The position numbers were made by a program, and so were the translations under genes. DNA of 64,000 nt from Kibdelosporangium banguiense (GTDB lineage Bacteria; Actinomycetota; Actinomycetes; Mycobacteriales; Pseudonocardiaceae), in contig NZ_JAGINW010000001.1 in NCBI RefSeq assembly GCF_017876405.1, positions 10,925,203 through 10,989,202 on the forward strand, read 5' to 3'. Below, piece after piece: positions 26,600 through 36,273 of the stretch (position 1 is its first letter; the number at the start of each line of letters is the position of its first letter). The notes under the pieces are model-generated. The model was given only the letters and a program-made list of their open reading frames with translations. It did no database searches and was not told the origin of the DNA.

Positions 26600-26870
26600 C
26601 ACGTTGGCCAACTCCCACGAGGGAAAGTACGCGATCACCTGGATTTCGTTGCGAGCAAAGAGAACGCCGTGTTTCCGGGACCGCCCGTCACCGGCAAACA
26701 CACCTGGGCATCCGAGCCTGCCAAGCCGGACACCGGGTCGCGTTCGCCACCGCCGCCGAGTGGGTCGCCCGCCTGGCGGAGGCCCACCACGTCGGCCGCC
26801 TGTAGCAGGAGTTGACCAAGCGCAGCCGCTGCCCACTGCTCATGGTCGACTTATACCGACCCCGTGATCA
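26600..26870 (+). pseudogene. IS21-family IstB helper ATPase fragment
   Basis: The plus strand reads LDFVASKENAVFPGPPVTGK (a damaged Walker A), then in another frame ACQAGHRVAFATAAEWVARL and AEAHHVGRL, then a stop. This is the central part of IstB with a frameshift and a nonsense codon. No IstA gene is present. On the minus strand, 26594-26655 also carries the FPSWEL-type fragment seen at 20.1 kb. Confidence 0.6.
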
Positions 26871-26956
26871 TGCGGACAGTGGCCGGTGGTGAGCGCGGAT
26901 TTTTTCCTGTGGTGGTGGGCTTCTCGCCTTTGACAAGCCCAGGATGGTCGGCATAT

Positions 26957-27556
26957 TCACAGTGGACATCGGGCGGCGGCCTTCGCGGTGTGGATAGCCA
27001 TGCGGCGTTGGACGGCGTCGTGACTGAGGCGCCGACCGGTGTGGGTTGGGAATACCTCTTCGTCGCGGAGTCCTCGGCGTTCGGTCAGCCAGACGCGCAT
27101 AACGGCCTTGACCGGGCCGATCAGCGGGACCGCCCTTTGCTTGCGGCCCTTGCCTTCGCAGCGCACGTGCGCACGGCACGTGATGAACACCTGGCGACAC
27201 TCGATGCGAGGTCGGGCGTTGGCAATGTAGGCAACGCGCGCTTCACCCACGTCGACAGGCAACGGCAGTTTGTCGTGGCGACGCACTTTGCCGCAGATCG
27301 TGAGCTCGCCGCGGCGCCAGTCCACATCGTTCAGTTCCAGGCGCGCCACCTCGGCCGAGCCCAGTCGCAACCGGGCCAGCAGCATCACCATGGCGAAGTT
27401 GCGCACCCAGGTCGGGGTGGGACGGTCGCAACTGTCCAGCAACGCCCGGACGTTCACAGCCGACAGCGTCGGCAGGAACCGGTGTCGTGCCAGCCCGCGA
27501 CCCGGCGGCAGGCTTATCTCTTCCGACGACCTTGGTGGAGAAACCCAGACCATCAC
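26957..27556 (-). pseudogene. Tyrosine recombinase remnant, apparently fused from two recombinases
   Basis: The first half reads VRNFAMVMLLARLRLGSAEV, then ARLELNDVDWRRGELTICGK, the start of a phage-integrase catalytic domain. After CRQVFITCRA it switches to HVRCEGKGRKQRAVPLIGPV, then RVWLTERRGL, which repeats the same region of a second recombinase type. The catalytic Arg of the usual GLRxGE motif is replaced (RLGSAE), and the RHxLRH and Tyr motifs are absent. An internal deletion between tandem recombinase genes, such as those in recombinase-trio elements, would explain it. Confidence 0.55.
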
Positions 27557-27631
27557 ACTGCCATCAGGGAGCAGGGAGCGCCGTCCAGCTCAGCAGGTCC
27601 TCGCTGTTGCGTACGAGCGGCCGACGATTGA

Positions 27632-27939
27632 TCTTGCCAATGTGGCGGGATAATCCCACTTGGCCACTTGGCGTCACTTGACACTTTCAGCCTCTTGTGG
27701 CCCCTGTGCTCGTGTTCCGAGCGTGCTGCACTCAAGCGGTGGCCGTGTTGGCATGAATGATGTCTCAGTACCCCGCGAATAAGGCCAACGCTTTCCAGGG
27801 CAATGAGTAACCAGCAGTAAGCCGCTACGGGTAGGGCCAGGGGAAGACCGCTGCGGTTCCCAACCTCTGGCGGCTCGCAGGCCGGGAATGGTGAGTCTGG
27901 TGTCCAGCTCACACGTTTCCCGTTAGAAGGAGGAATAAC
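27632..27939. other. Upstream region of the HAF-repeat gene
   Basis: About 300 bp without a supported gene. It ends in AGAAGGAGG, the ribosome site of the HAF gene. Confidence 0.4.
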
Positions 27940-29274
27940 GTGAGGAATCCTCAACGATTGGGAGCGGCGGGGCTGTTCCCTCGACGTCGCGCATGGGGGC
28001 TGCGGGCTTTCGGTATCGGGGCCGCAGCAGTGATAGCGACAGTGCTGGTTGTCGGTGTTCCGGTGCGGGCTGTCGCTGCCACCACGATCACCGACCTGGG
28101 CACCCTGCCCGGCCACACCAACCGTGACACTGCCAGGAGCAACGCCCCCGGCACGATCATCGACCAGCCGCCCCCACCCCCGCCCCCACCGTCCAGCCCC
28201 GGCCACGCGGTGCGATGGGACCAGGCAGGCAGCATCACCGACCTGGGCACCCTCGGCGGCAGCTACAGCGACACTGCCGGGATCAACGACGACGGCACCA
28301 TCATCGGCACGGCGAGCACGGCCAGCGGCGACACCCACGCGGTGCGATGGGACCAGGCGGGCAGCATCACCGACCTGGGCACGCTGCCCGGCGGCAGCTA
28401 CAGCGCCGCTGCCGGGATCAACCCCCACGGCACCATCATCGGCCAGGCGAACACGGCCGGCGACCATTACCACGCGGTGCGATGGGACCAGGCGGGCAGC
28501 ATCACCGACCTGGGCACCCTCGGCGGCAGCTCCAGCTACGCTGTCGGGATCAACACCGACGGCACGATCGTCGGCTGGGCGGACACGGCCAGCGGCCAAT
28601 ACCGCTACCGCGCGGTGCGGTGGGATTCGGCGGGCAGGATGACCGACCTGGGCACGCTGCCCGGCGGCAGCTCCAGCGCCGCTGTCGGGATCAACGACGA
28701 CGGCATGATCATCGGCCACGCGACAACGGCCAGCGGCCAGTTCCACGCGGTGCGATGGGACCGGGCCGGCCGGATCGCCGACCTGGGCACCCTCGGCGGC
28801 AGCTCCAGCTACACCGTCGGGATCAACGCCCACGGCACGATCATCGGCCACGCGACAACGGCCGGCGACCAGCTCCACGCGGTGCGATGGGACCGGGCCG
28901 GCTGGATCACCGACCTGGGCACCCTCAGTGGCCACTCCAGCTACACCGTCGGGATCAACGCCCACGGCACGATCATCGGCCAGGCGGACACGGCCAGCGG
29001 CCACTACCGCGCGGTGCGATGGGACCGGGCCGGCCGGATCGCCGACCTGGGCACGCTGCCCGGCAGCAGCGACAGCTACGCTGTCGGGATCAACGCCCAC
29101 GGCACGATCATCGGCCAGGCGGACACGGCCAGCGGCCACTACCGCGCGGTGCGATGGGACCGGGCCGGCCGGATCACCGGCCTGGGCACCCTCGGCGGCC
29201 GCGAGAGCTACGCTGTCGGGATCAATACCGACGGCACGATCGTCGGTTGGGCAGACGTGGTCAAGAGCCAGTAG
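27940..29274 (+). CDS. Secreted HAF-repeat protein
   Basis: The 444-aa product has an N-terminal signal/anchor (GIGAAAVIATVLVVGVPVRA), then about nine HAF-type repeats (PF14312-like) of ~45 residues. Typical units read DLGTLGG.SYAVGIN, DGTIIGxA and HAVRWD. These extracellular repeats probably form a beta-propeller; their role is unknown. A Pro run (QPPPPPPPPSS) interrupts the first repeat. GTG 27940 has AAGGAGG eight bases upstream. The repeats are very similar in DNA, giving long false frames on the minus strand. It is a single gene, convergent with the hypothetical gene at 29.5 kb. Confidence 0.8.
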   Translation: MRNPQRLGAAGLFPRRRAWGLRAFGIGAAAVIATVLVVGVPVRAVAATTITDLGTLPGHTNRDTARSNAPGTIIDQPPPPPPPPSSPGHAVRWDQAGSITDLGTLGGSYSDTAGINDDGTIIGTASTASGDTHAVRWDQAGSITDLGTLPGGSYSAAAGINPHGTIIGQANTAGDHYHAVRWDQAGSITDLGTLGGSSSYAVGINTDGTIVGWADTASGQYRYRAVRWDSAGRMTDLGTLPGGSSSAAVGINDDGMIIGHATTASGQFHAVRWDRAGRIADLGTLGGSSSYTVGINAHGTIIGHATTAGDQLHAVRWDRAGWITDLGTLSGHSSYTVGINAHGTIIGQADTASGHYRAVRWDRAGRIADLGTLPGSSDSYAVGINAHGTIIGQADTASGHYRAVRWDRAGRITGLGTLGGRESYAVGINTDGTIVGWADVVKSQ

Positions 29275-29526
29275 CACGCTGTGCGATGGCACAATTCACC
29301 TCCACCCCAATAGGCACAACCTCGCTGACAACAGCCGCAGAAGACCTCGCGTGCCGCACTCCAGAACCCTGGACATCGTCGCCGACCGCAGGCATAAGGC
29401 ATGCCGTCACCGCTCTGATAGGCGACGAGCCGGACGTGAGGTCCGTCTGTGTCAGCTTTCTGCCGCAGGCCAACACCTTTTCGCCAGGAGCAAGCGGTCC
29501 AACCTTGCCGCGTTTCTCCCACATCA

Positions 29527-30087
29527 TCAGCCACCGGAGTTGCGTACGAGGATCGTTGCGTCGGGCCGGTGTGGGCCCACAAGCCGTCGAAGCCCTCTGT
29601 TGCCGCGTTGTGCCAGCACGTCCCCCGTGTCCGCAAGCACCCACCGTTGGAAGACGACCGCGGCGCCTCGCCGCCACTCTTGCCGGACAACGGGCCGCGC
29701 GAGCTGGCGTTCCAGCCAGTCGGCAGTCCACACCGCAAACTGCTCCGGCTCCCCGCACAGGCCCCGCACGACGAGCACCTCATCATCATTGGCGTCGAAA
29801 CCGTCCATCACCAACTCGTTGCCCCAGTACCCCTCCAACGCCGCCTCGCCCCCGGTTGTCCAGTACGCGACCTGCAGCTTGGTAGGTTCCGGAACGATGC
29901 CAGCTGCGGTAGGGAGACCGACGTCGACCATGACAACCAGTGGTGTGAGCACGGCCAGAACCTCGGTGTCGTCCGGGGCGAGGCCAAACCGCTGCCACCG
30001 GCTGGCCCGTGCGGCCAGCGCCGTGCCGAACCGCGTCTCCTCGTCGTTTCGCGGTTCCACCTGATCGAGTGAAAACCAGCCCGACAC
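29527..30087 (-). CDS. Hypothetical cytoplasmic protein
   Basis: 186 aa, no signal or membrane segment. It has a Trp/Asp-rich composition (LDQVEPRNDEETRFGTALAA, DGFDANDDEVLVVRGLCGEP, FAVWTADWLERQLARPV, VFQRWVLADTGDVLA). The spacing looks like a real coding sequence, perhaps an actinobacterial protein tied to local variable loci. I do not recognise the family. The very end (ILVRNSGG) may be shifted relative to homologues. Confidence 0.55.
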   Translation of the reverse strand: MSGWFSLDQVEPRNDEETRFGTALAARASRWQRFGLAPDDTEVLAVLTPLVVMVDVGLPTAAGIVPEPTKLQVAYWTTGGEAALEGYWGNELVMDGFDANDDEVLVVRGLCGEPEQFAVWTADWLERQLARPVVRQEWRRGAAVVFQRWVLADTGDVLAQRGNRGLRRLVGPHRPDATILVRNSGG

Positions 30088-30291
30088 TTACCAAGATTCT
30101 CACACGCCCCACCGCGTTTCTACCCCGCGCGCGAGATCGCCATCCTGCGCTCAAACAGGCTCAAGCAAATCATGTCCGATGGTCAACGGAACCGGGTTTC
30201 AGCGCGGATTCTCCATATTCGGTGACAAGCGTCCTCTTAGGACCCCACTGACGATGTGAGGCGTTGCCAAACTTCATGGCGCCACGGAGGT

Positions 30292-30420
30292 TCACGAGCA
30301 CGTGGGACGGTATGACAGCTCGGGCATGAGCTGTTCCCATCGGTCTTTGGGGACGGTGCCGACCAGCTCACAGTTTCGGGCGATGATCCGAGCCGATCCT
30401 GGTCCTCTTCGGACCGACCA
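30292..30420 (-). pseudogene. C-terminal stump of a second HTH-STAND-WD40 gene
   Basis: The minus strand encodes ARNCELVGTVPKDRWEQLMP, ending in ELSYRPTCS and a stop. This matches the end of the WD40 protein at 11439 (AHNCQLIGTVTRTRWEQLIP, then EVPYDPTCS). Only this tail remains; the propellers and NTPase are deleted. Confidence 0.65.
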
Positions 30421-30578
30421 CGAACGTCTCGCATAGGACCCTATGTAGACATCTCTGTCATGGGTTCCGTGAGTGTCTGATTGTGACAGTGGCGCGCTCT
30501 GGTCTTACTGACCGCCGTTTCCTCACGGAGAGTCGGATACATTGGCGTTCTTGCGCTCGGATCTGGGTGAGGCACGCG

Positions 30579-33467
30579 ATGCCGGATGGTGTGGATATTC
30601 GTTTGCTGGGGCCGGTGGAGGTGACCGGGCCGGATGGGTGTGTAGTGCTGCACGGTGGTGGACAGCGCACGCTGATCGCCCGGTTGGCGCTACACCCTGG
30701 CGAGACTGTGTCGCGGGCTGCGCTGATCGACGCCCTGTGGCCCGAGCGGGCGCCGCCGACAGCGACCAAGACCCTGAACAGTCATCTGGCTCGCCTACGC
30801 CGCCAACTGCGCGACGTGGGCCTGGAGGGGGTGATCGCTACCCGGGATCCCGGGTATGTCCTGCTCACCGCAGCCGAGGCGGTCGATGCAGTCCGGTTCG
30901 AGAACATGACCCGTCGGGGCCGGTACACGCTGGCGGCAGGGGACGCGGCTACGGCGGCCGAGGCGCTGCGGGCGGGATTGGGACTGTGGCGGGGGGACGT
31001 GCTGGCCGACTGCCGCCCGGGCCCGTGGCAGCGTGCCGAAGCTACCCGGCTGGATGAGGCGCGACTGGCCGCCGCCGAGGATCTGCTCACTGCTGAGCTG
31101 GCCCTGGGCGGGCACCTCGCCGCCGTGGGCACGCTGGAATCCCTGGTCGCCCGCTATCCGTTCCGGGAGCGGCTGTGGGAACTGCTGCTGCTCGCGCTCT
31201 ACCGGTCCGGCCGCCAGGCCGACGCCCTCGCTGCCTTCCAGCGCGCCCGCACCGCGCTAGTCGACGAGCTGGGCATCGAGCCGGGGCACGAGTTGCGCCG
31301 CCTGGATGCGGCCGTCCTCGCTGCCGACCCTGCCCTGGAGCTACCCCCGTACCCAGCCCAGAACACACCAGCACCACCAGCGCCCAGGGGTCCTGCGGTG
31401 CCCCGCCAGCTCCCGGCCGACAACGCCGGTTTCACCGGGCGCGGCAGCTACCTGCAGGACTTGGACGCACTCCTGCTCCGCGACGGCGACCGCGACACTG
31501 TCCCGCGAGCGGTGGTGATCTCGGCGATCGCCGGCACCGCCGGGATCGGCAAGACCACCCTGGCGGTGCACTGGGCCCACCGGATCGCCGACCGGTTTCC
31601 CGACGGCCAGCTGCACGTCAACCTCCGAGGATTCGACCCGCAAACCCCCGTGGAGGCCGGCCAAGCCCTGGACGGATTCCTCCACGCCCTAGGGGTGGAC
31701 CTGCGGGCCATCCCCTCCACCGACGAGGCCAAGGCCGCCCTGTACCGCAGCCAGCTGGCCGACCGGCGCATGCTGATCGTGCTGGACAACGCCCGCGACA
31801 CCGACCATGTCCGCCCCCTGCTACCCGCCAGCCCCACCTGCGTGGTGATCATCACCAGCCGCAACCGACTGGACAGCCTCGCCGCGCGAGATGGCGCCCA
31901 CCGCTTGATCCTCGACCTGCTCACCACCAACGAAGCCGTCGCACTGCTCACCACACGCCTCGGCCACCAGCAGGTAGCGGCCGAGCCCGACGCGGTCACC
32001 GAGCTGACCGAGCGGTGCGCCCGACTGCCCTTGGCACTGAGCATCGCCGCCGCCCGCGCGACCACCCACCCACGCCAGCCGCTGAGCCGACTGGTCGACG
32101 ACCTGTCCGACGAACGCGCCCGACTCGACACCCTCGACCTCGGCGACACCGACCTCGACCTACGGGCGGTGTTCTCCTGGTCCTACCACACCCTCACACC
32201 GCCCGCGGCACGCCTATTCCGGCTGTTGAGCGTGCAACCTGGACCTGACATCAGCCTGCCCGCAGCCGCCAACCTGGTCGGCATCCGCATTCCCTCAGCA
32301 CGCGGGCTACTCACCGAGCTCACCCGGGCACACCTGCTGGACGAACACATCCCCGACCGATACCGGTTCCACGACCTGCTCCGCGCCTACGCAGGCAAGC
32401 AAGCGGCTGAGGAGGAACCCAACCCCCAGCGACACGCGGCGACACATCGGGTGCTGGACTACTACCTCCACACCAGTCTTGCCGCTGCCCGCATCCTCGA
32501 CCCACACTGGGACCCCATCACCGCGATGGCCCCACAACCCGGTGTCACTCCCGGCGTGATCCCCGACGATGAACAGGCCTGGGAGTGGTTCACCGCCGAG
32601 CACGCCACCCTGCTGGCCGCCATCGACCAGGCCGCCCGAACCGGGTTCGACATCCACGCCTGGCAACTGCCCTGGACCCTCTACCTCTTCCTCGACCGGC
32701 AAGGGTACTGGCGCGACGTCTGCGGCACCTGGCAGACCGCCCTGGCCGCCGCGCACCGTCTCGGTGACCGTGCCGCCCAAGCCCGCGCCCACCGCGTCCT
32801 CGGCCAGGCCTACGCGTGGTCGGGGTTGCATGACGACGCCCTCCCCCACCACCAGCGAGCCCTCGCCCTACACTGCGAACTCGACGACCGCCTCGGCCAA
32901 GCCCGCACCCACCACAGCCTCGGCTGGGCCTATGAGCGACAGGGCCACTACGCCGAGGCCCTCCCCCACGCCCAGCACGCCCTAGATCTCTTCCGCGCCA
33001 CCGGCCACCGCGCCGGGGAAGCCCGAGCGCTCAGTCTGCTGGGCCAATGTCACGCCCATCTCGGGCACCCTCGGCGGGCGCTTACCCACTGCCACCAGGC
33101 CCTCGACCTGCTCCACGACCTCAACGACCGCGACGGTGAAGCCGTTACCCTAATCAGGCTTGGCGACGTCCACCACCACCTTGGCCAGTACTCCCAGGCC
33201 ATCACCCACTACCAGCAGGCCCTCGACCACTGGCGGGACGTCGGTGACCGTCCTTTTGAAGGCTGGACGCTCACCGGCCTCGGCGACACCCACCTCGCCA
33301 CCGGCAACCACCCCGCCGCCCGTGCTGCCTGGCAGCAAGCCCTGACGATCTTCGAAGAACTCGGCTACCCAGACGCCGTCAAAGTCCGCACTAAACTCGA
33401 CCAGTTGATGGGTCAAACAGCGGCGGACTCTACGAATACCGGCACGCCGCACGAGCAGCACGGATAA
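30579..33467 (+). CDS. AfsR/SARP-family regulator (BTAD, NB-ARC, TPR)
   Basis: About 962 aa. Order: winged-helix trans_reg_C (~1-95, VDIRLLGPVEVTGPDG, YVLL); BTAD domain (~100-250, ALYRSGRQADALAAFQRART, ALVDELGIEPGHELRRL); NB-ARC ATPase with Walker A GTAGIGKTTLAVHWAH and kinase-2-like MLIVLDNARD; then tetratricopeptide repeats. AfsR-type proteins activate secondary-metabolite or developmental genes and can be controlled by phosphorylation. ATG 30579 is chosen because the winged helix starts there and GTGAGG precedes it; the frame is open from 30483. No biosynthetic cluster is adjacent, so its target is unclear. Confidence 0.9.
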   Translation: MPDGVDIRLLGPVEVTGPDGCVVLHGGGQRTLIARLALHPGETVSRAALIDALWPERAPPTATKTLNSHLARLRRQLRDVGLEGVIATRDPGYVLLTAAEAVDAVRFENMTRRGRYTLAAGDAATAAEALRAGLGLWRGDVLADCRPGPWQRAEATRLDEARLAAAEDLLTAELALGGHLAAVGTLESLVARYPFRERLWELLLLALYRSGRQADALAAFQRARTALVDELGIEPGHELRRLDAAVLAADPALELPPYPAQNTPAPPAPRGPAVPRQLPADNAGFTGRGSYLQDLDALLLRDGDRDTVPRAVVISAIAGTAGIGKTTLAVHWAHRIADRFPDGQLHVNLRGFDPQTPVEAGQALDGFLHALGVDLRAIPSTDEAKAALYRSQLADRRMLIVLDNARDTDHVRPLLPASPTCVVIITSRNRLDSLAARDGAHRLILDLLTTNEAVALLTTRLGHQQVAAEPDAVTELTERCARLPLALSIAAARATTHPRQPLSRLVDDLSDERARLDTLDLGDTDLDLRAVFSWSYHTLTPPAARLFRLLSVQPGPDISLPAAANLVGIRIPSARGLLTELTRAHLLDEHIPDRYRFHDLLRAYAGKQAAEEEPNPQRHAATHRVLDYYLHTSLAAARILDPHWDPITAMAPQPGVTPGVIPDDEQAWEWFTAEHATLLAAIDQAARTGFDIHAWQLPWTLYLFLDRQGYWRDVCGTWQTALAAAHRLGDRAAQARAHRVLGQAYAWSGLHDDALPHHQRALALHCELDDRLGQARTHHSLGWAYERQGHYAEALPHAQHALDLFRATGHRAGEARALSLLGQCHAHLGHPRRALTHCHQALDLLHDLNDRDGEAVTLIRLGDVHHHLGQYSQAITHYQQALDHWRDVGDRPFEGWTLTGLGDTHLATGNHPAARAAWQQALTIFEELGYPDAVKVRTKLDQLMGQTAADSTNTGTPHEQHG

Positions 33468-33600
33468 GGTTTGGACACACAATTAGGCGCCGCTCTACCG
33501 CGGCCATCCGCACGAGGCGGCTATGCCGCTCTCGCTGACGCCAGAGCCGATACCAACACAGGCTTGACCGCACTTCCTCCCTTGACTGACGGAGAGACTC

Positions 33601-34509
33601 ATGCAACACCAGCCGATCAGCGCCACGGAGCGGATCGTCTCTGTCAACGGCATTGAGCTCTGCTACGAGACCTTCGGTGACTCGCGACAGCCTGCGCTAT
33701 TGCTGATCATGGGCCTGGGCTTTCAGCTCGTGCACTGGCCCGACGAGTTCTGCCAGCGGCTCGCCGAGCGCGGCTTCTGTGTCGTTCGATTCGACAATCG
33801 CGACGCCGGCCGCTCGACACACCTGCCCGGAGCCGCCTACACGCTGGTCGACATGGCCGCCGACGCCATCGGGCTCATCGACGCGCTCGGCATCAGACGC
33901 ACCCACGTAGTCGGAGCGTCGCTGGGCGGGATGATCGCCCAGGTCATGGCCACGCGCTACCCGTCGCGGGTGCTGAGCCTGGCGTCGCTCATGTCCACCA
34001 CCGGCCGCCGCGGCAAGGGCCGCACTTCTCCGTGGCTGCTGCTCCGCCACATGCTCTCCCGAGGCGCCCGCACCGAGCAGCAGGCCATCAAGCGGCGTGT
34101 GCGAGGGTTCGCAACCATCGGCTCCCCCGGCTTCGAGCAGGACGTCAACGAGATCAGGCGGGCGACCGCGCTCTCGTTCCGCCGCGACCCCGACCATCGC
34201 GGAGGCCGACGCCGGCAGTTCACGGCAGTACGCGCGGCCGGCGATCGAACCGACCAACTTGCACAGATCACCGCTCCGACGGTCGTCATCCACGGGACGG
34301 CGGACCGCATGTGCCACTACTCCGGCGGTGAGGCCACCGCCGCCGCCATCAGCGGTGCACGGCTCCTGCTCATCCCAGGCATGGGACACGACTTCCCACC
34401 CGGCGCATGGCCCACGATCCTCGACGCGATCGTCGACAACGCCCGCCGCGCCAGGCACACCGCCGGAGCCTCAGAAGGTCATCTCCCCAATGCAGATCGT
34501 CCAGGGTGA
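33601..34509 (+). CDS. Alpha/beta-hydrolase with a replaced C-terminus
   Basis: 302 aa with a canonical alpha/beta-hydrolase fold: oxyanion region LLIMGLGFQLVHW, FDNRDAGRST, nucleophile elbow VVGASLGGMIAQ (Ser108), acid in VIHGTADRMCHY and His in GMGHDFPPGAW. No signal peptide is present, so it is probably a cytoplasmic esterase or hydrolase; the substrate cannot be told. The last ~13 residues (SEGHLPNADRPG) run into DNA matching the LAL gene at 17.3 kb on the other strand, so a rearrangement has replaced the native stop. The catalytic core is complete. Confidence 0.82.
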   Translation: MQHQPISATERIVSVNGIELCYETFGDSRQPALLLIMGLGFQLVHWPDEFCQRLAERGFCVVRFDNRDAGRSTHLPGAAYTLVDMAADAIGLIDALGIRRTHVVGASLGGMIAQVMATRYPSRVLSLASLMSTTGRRGKGRTSPWLLLRHMLSRGARTEQQAIKRRVRGFATIGSPGFEQDVNEIRRATALSFRRDPDHRGGRRRQFTAVRAAGDRTDQLAQITAPTVVIHGTADRMCHYSGGEATAAAISGARLLLIPGMGHDFPPGAWPTILDAIVDNARRARHTAGASEGHLPNADRPG

Positions 34510-34560
34510 GGACCAGCCCTGGACGGAGATGCCAGGCGCTCCAGCAGAGCCCATGTCGCC
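34478..34560 (-). pseudogene. LAL-regulator fragment (Walker B region)
   Basis: On the minus strand this matches about 17280-17360 of the LAL gene (ALLERLAS...GLVLTLDDLHWGDD). It is 83 bp long and flanked by unrelated DNA, so it is debris of a lost or recombined LAL copy. Confidence 0.6.
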
Positions 34561-34569
34561 AACTGCGAC

Positions 34570-34740
34570 TGGCACAAGACGAGGCGGTGTTCGATCCAGT
34601 GATCGCGCGCCAACTCGGCGTCAGCCCGAAAACCATACCCAACCGCGTATCCGGCGTCCTCAGAAAGCTCCGGGTGCCCGACCGAGCCAGGGCCGTCGTG
34701 CTGGCCCGTGAAGCCGCAGTGGACGGACCGATCCGCCTCG
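34570..34740 (+). pseudogene. LuxR helix-turn-helix fragment of a NarL-type regulator
   Basis: RQLGVSPKTIPNRVSGVLRK, then LRVPDRARAVVLAREAAVDG, matches the end of the response regulator at 21268 (RRLDVSPKTVRNRVSSVFRK). Only the recognition helix and tail remain, and Pro replaces Arg in KTIPNR. Confidence 0.65.
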
Positions 34741-34933
34741 TCCACTGCGGACACCGCTCAGCTGACGACAGGGCCGGGTCCACCTACGACACCCTGGAAA
34801 GCGATGTCCACACAGGACTCCCGGCTCGCTGCTGCTCGAACACGCCTTCAACATCGAAGCCTGGCTCGGTCACGATCCTCCTCCGAGTCCGGTGAACGAT
34901 GAACGGTGGACCGGGTTCAGGAGCAGGTCGATG

Positions 34934-34949
34934 CCTTTCGAGCGGTACA
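34934..34949 (+). repeat. Partial copy of the MITE/IS110 terminal repeat
   Basis: CCTTTCGAGCGGTACA, the outer part of the terminal repeat, lies between the regulator fragments and the NlpC-like gene. It marks a former insertion or deletion end. Confidence 0.4.
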
Positions 34950-35054
34950 CGGTCGCTGTACGGGCGAGAGAAAACTCGCGGCCCCCGGATATCAACTCCA
35001 GATCGGAGTGTGCCGCAAGGGATCTGGGCGGCACCTTGCCGTCTTCGTAGACAG

Positions 35055-35993
35055 TCAGGGAGTAATTCTGGCCGCGACGACGGGGCGATCGTCGACTCGG
35101 ACAATCCGGTGGCTGGAAACGCTCCACTGGTACCCGGCGAACGTGCCATTCTCATCGGCGTAGAACAACATGTGGCCGTACCCAGCGCCGGTTTCCTTCG
35201 TGCTGCCGTTGATCCGAGTGTCCGGGTAGGCACCGTCGCCACTTGGACCGGCGCTGCCGTGCGCGTTCTTGGTGGTGTCGATGATCTCCACTACGTATGG
35301 CCTGCGGCCGTCCAGAGCTTCACCCATGCCATAACGACCCTTGACCCTGCGTACCAGCATGACGTGGCCGGTGGGTTTTTTTGACTCCGGATACTTGATC
35401 GCAATGAGATCACCCGGCTGAAGGTCGGTGATTTTGTTGATTCTTGTGAAGTGTGGCACCGAGTTGTCGTTATCGGCGATCGCGTCGTAATAGTCGCGCG
35501 CGCGTGGACTGTATTTGCCGAAATTTTCCTTGAAAAAGATCGGCTTGGCCCACGAGTACGTGTGCGTCAGTGTTTTGGTGACAAACGAGGCGCACTGCGA
35601 GACGTTCTTGTAGGTGGTGGACCTTTCAGGGCGTCCCCATCGCACTTCGGTCTCCTCGGAACCCTGCCGGTACCTGTTGTACCGTCGCTCCCGGGGCCAG
35701 CCTATGGCGTTGAGGTGGTCGACCAACTCCTCGGCGACCTGCTGATGTGGCACTTGCCGGTCGATCACGCCGCGACGGCTCACACCCTCCACGCTGGGCG
35801 CGTCGGCGCATAACCGTTCCCCATCTGTCCGCGGACAGATGTCCGATGACGACACTACGGACTGCAGATGACCGCTCACACGGGCGTGGGAGTGCCTAGC
35901 GGCATCGGCGAGAGCCGTCGCCGATGCCGTGGCGCCGATTGACGGAAGGGTCAGGCTCAGCGTCACGATAACCACGACGGACATTTTCTTCAT
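35055..35993 (-). CDS. Secreted NlpC/P60- or CHAP-like protein
   Basis: About 312 aa with a signal peptide (MKKMSVVVIVTLSLTLPSIG). The central domain reads NVSQCASFVTKTLTHTYSWA, with a Cys at a helix start, followed by LQPGDLIAIKYPE and KPTGHVMLVRRV with a His. This Cys...His layout and the PGD motif are typical of NlpC/P60 and CHAP cysteine peptidases acting on cell-wall peptides. The C-terminal part (SSHRIVRVDDRPVVAARI) is also consistent with secreted amidase-like proteins. ATG 35993 has GGAGG four bases upstream, rather close; ATG 35984 is the alternative. Enzyme class is inferred from a few motifs only. Confidence 0.7.
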   Translation of the reverse strand: MKKMSVVVIVTLSLTLPSIGATASATALADAARHSHARVSGHLQSVVSSSDICPRTDGERLCADAPSVEGVSRRGVIDRQVPHQQVAEELVDHLNAIGWPRERRYNRYRQGSEETEVRWGRPERSTTYKNVSQCASFVTKTLTHTYSWAKPIFFKENFGKYSPRARDYYDAIADNDNSVPHFTRINKITDLQPGDLIAIKYPESKKPTGHVMLVRRVKGRYGMGEALDGRRPYVVEIIDTTKNAHGSAGPSGDGAYPDTRINGSTKETGAGYGHMLFYADENGTFAGYQWSVSSHRIVRVDDRPVVAARITP

Positions 35994-36273
35994 TACGCCT
36001 CCAAAACTTCGGGAATCATTCGCCAATTCGAAGAGGCTCGCCACCGTCAGCGTCGGAGCCTCATACGTTCGACCGAGCCGGTCCGGGATTAGCGTTCAGC
36101 CTGCACCTCGGCACGGGTGAAGACATCCGCAATATTGCCTATACGGCGGGTCGCGCTACAGAGATAGAAATGAAAGGGCATGACACCGAGGCCGGCACGA
36201 CAAACGACCTGGAACTGGAGTGCTTGGCCTCCGCAACGCCGATCTGGCTCTGCAATCTTATCTCCGGGGAATT

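Noticed and set aside
27553-29292. 579-codon minus-strand frame and 556-codon plus-strand frame over the HAF gene
   Set aside because: Repeat-driven shadow frames. The HAF protein has a ribosome site, a signal peptide and a known repeat.
34570-34740. LuxR HTH piece as a functional small regulator
   Set aside because: Only the last ~45 residues of a response regulator are present, with Pro inserted in the recognition region and no start.
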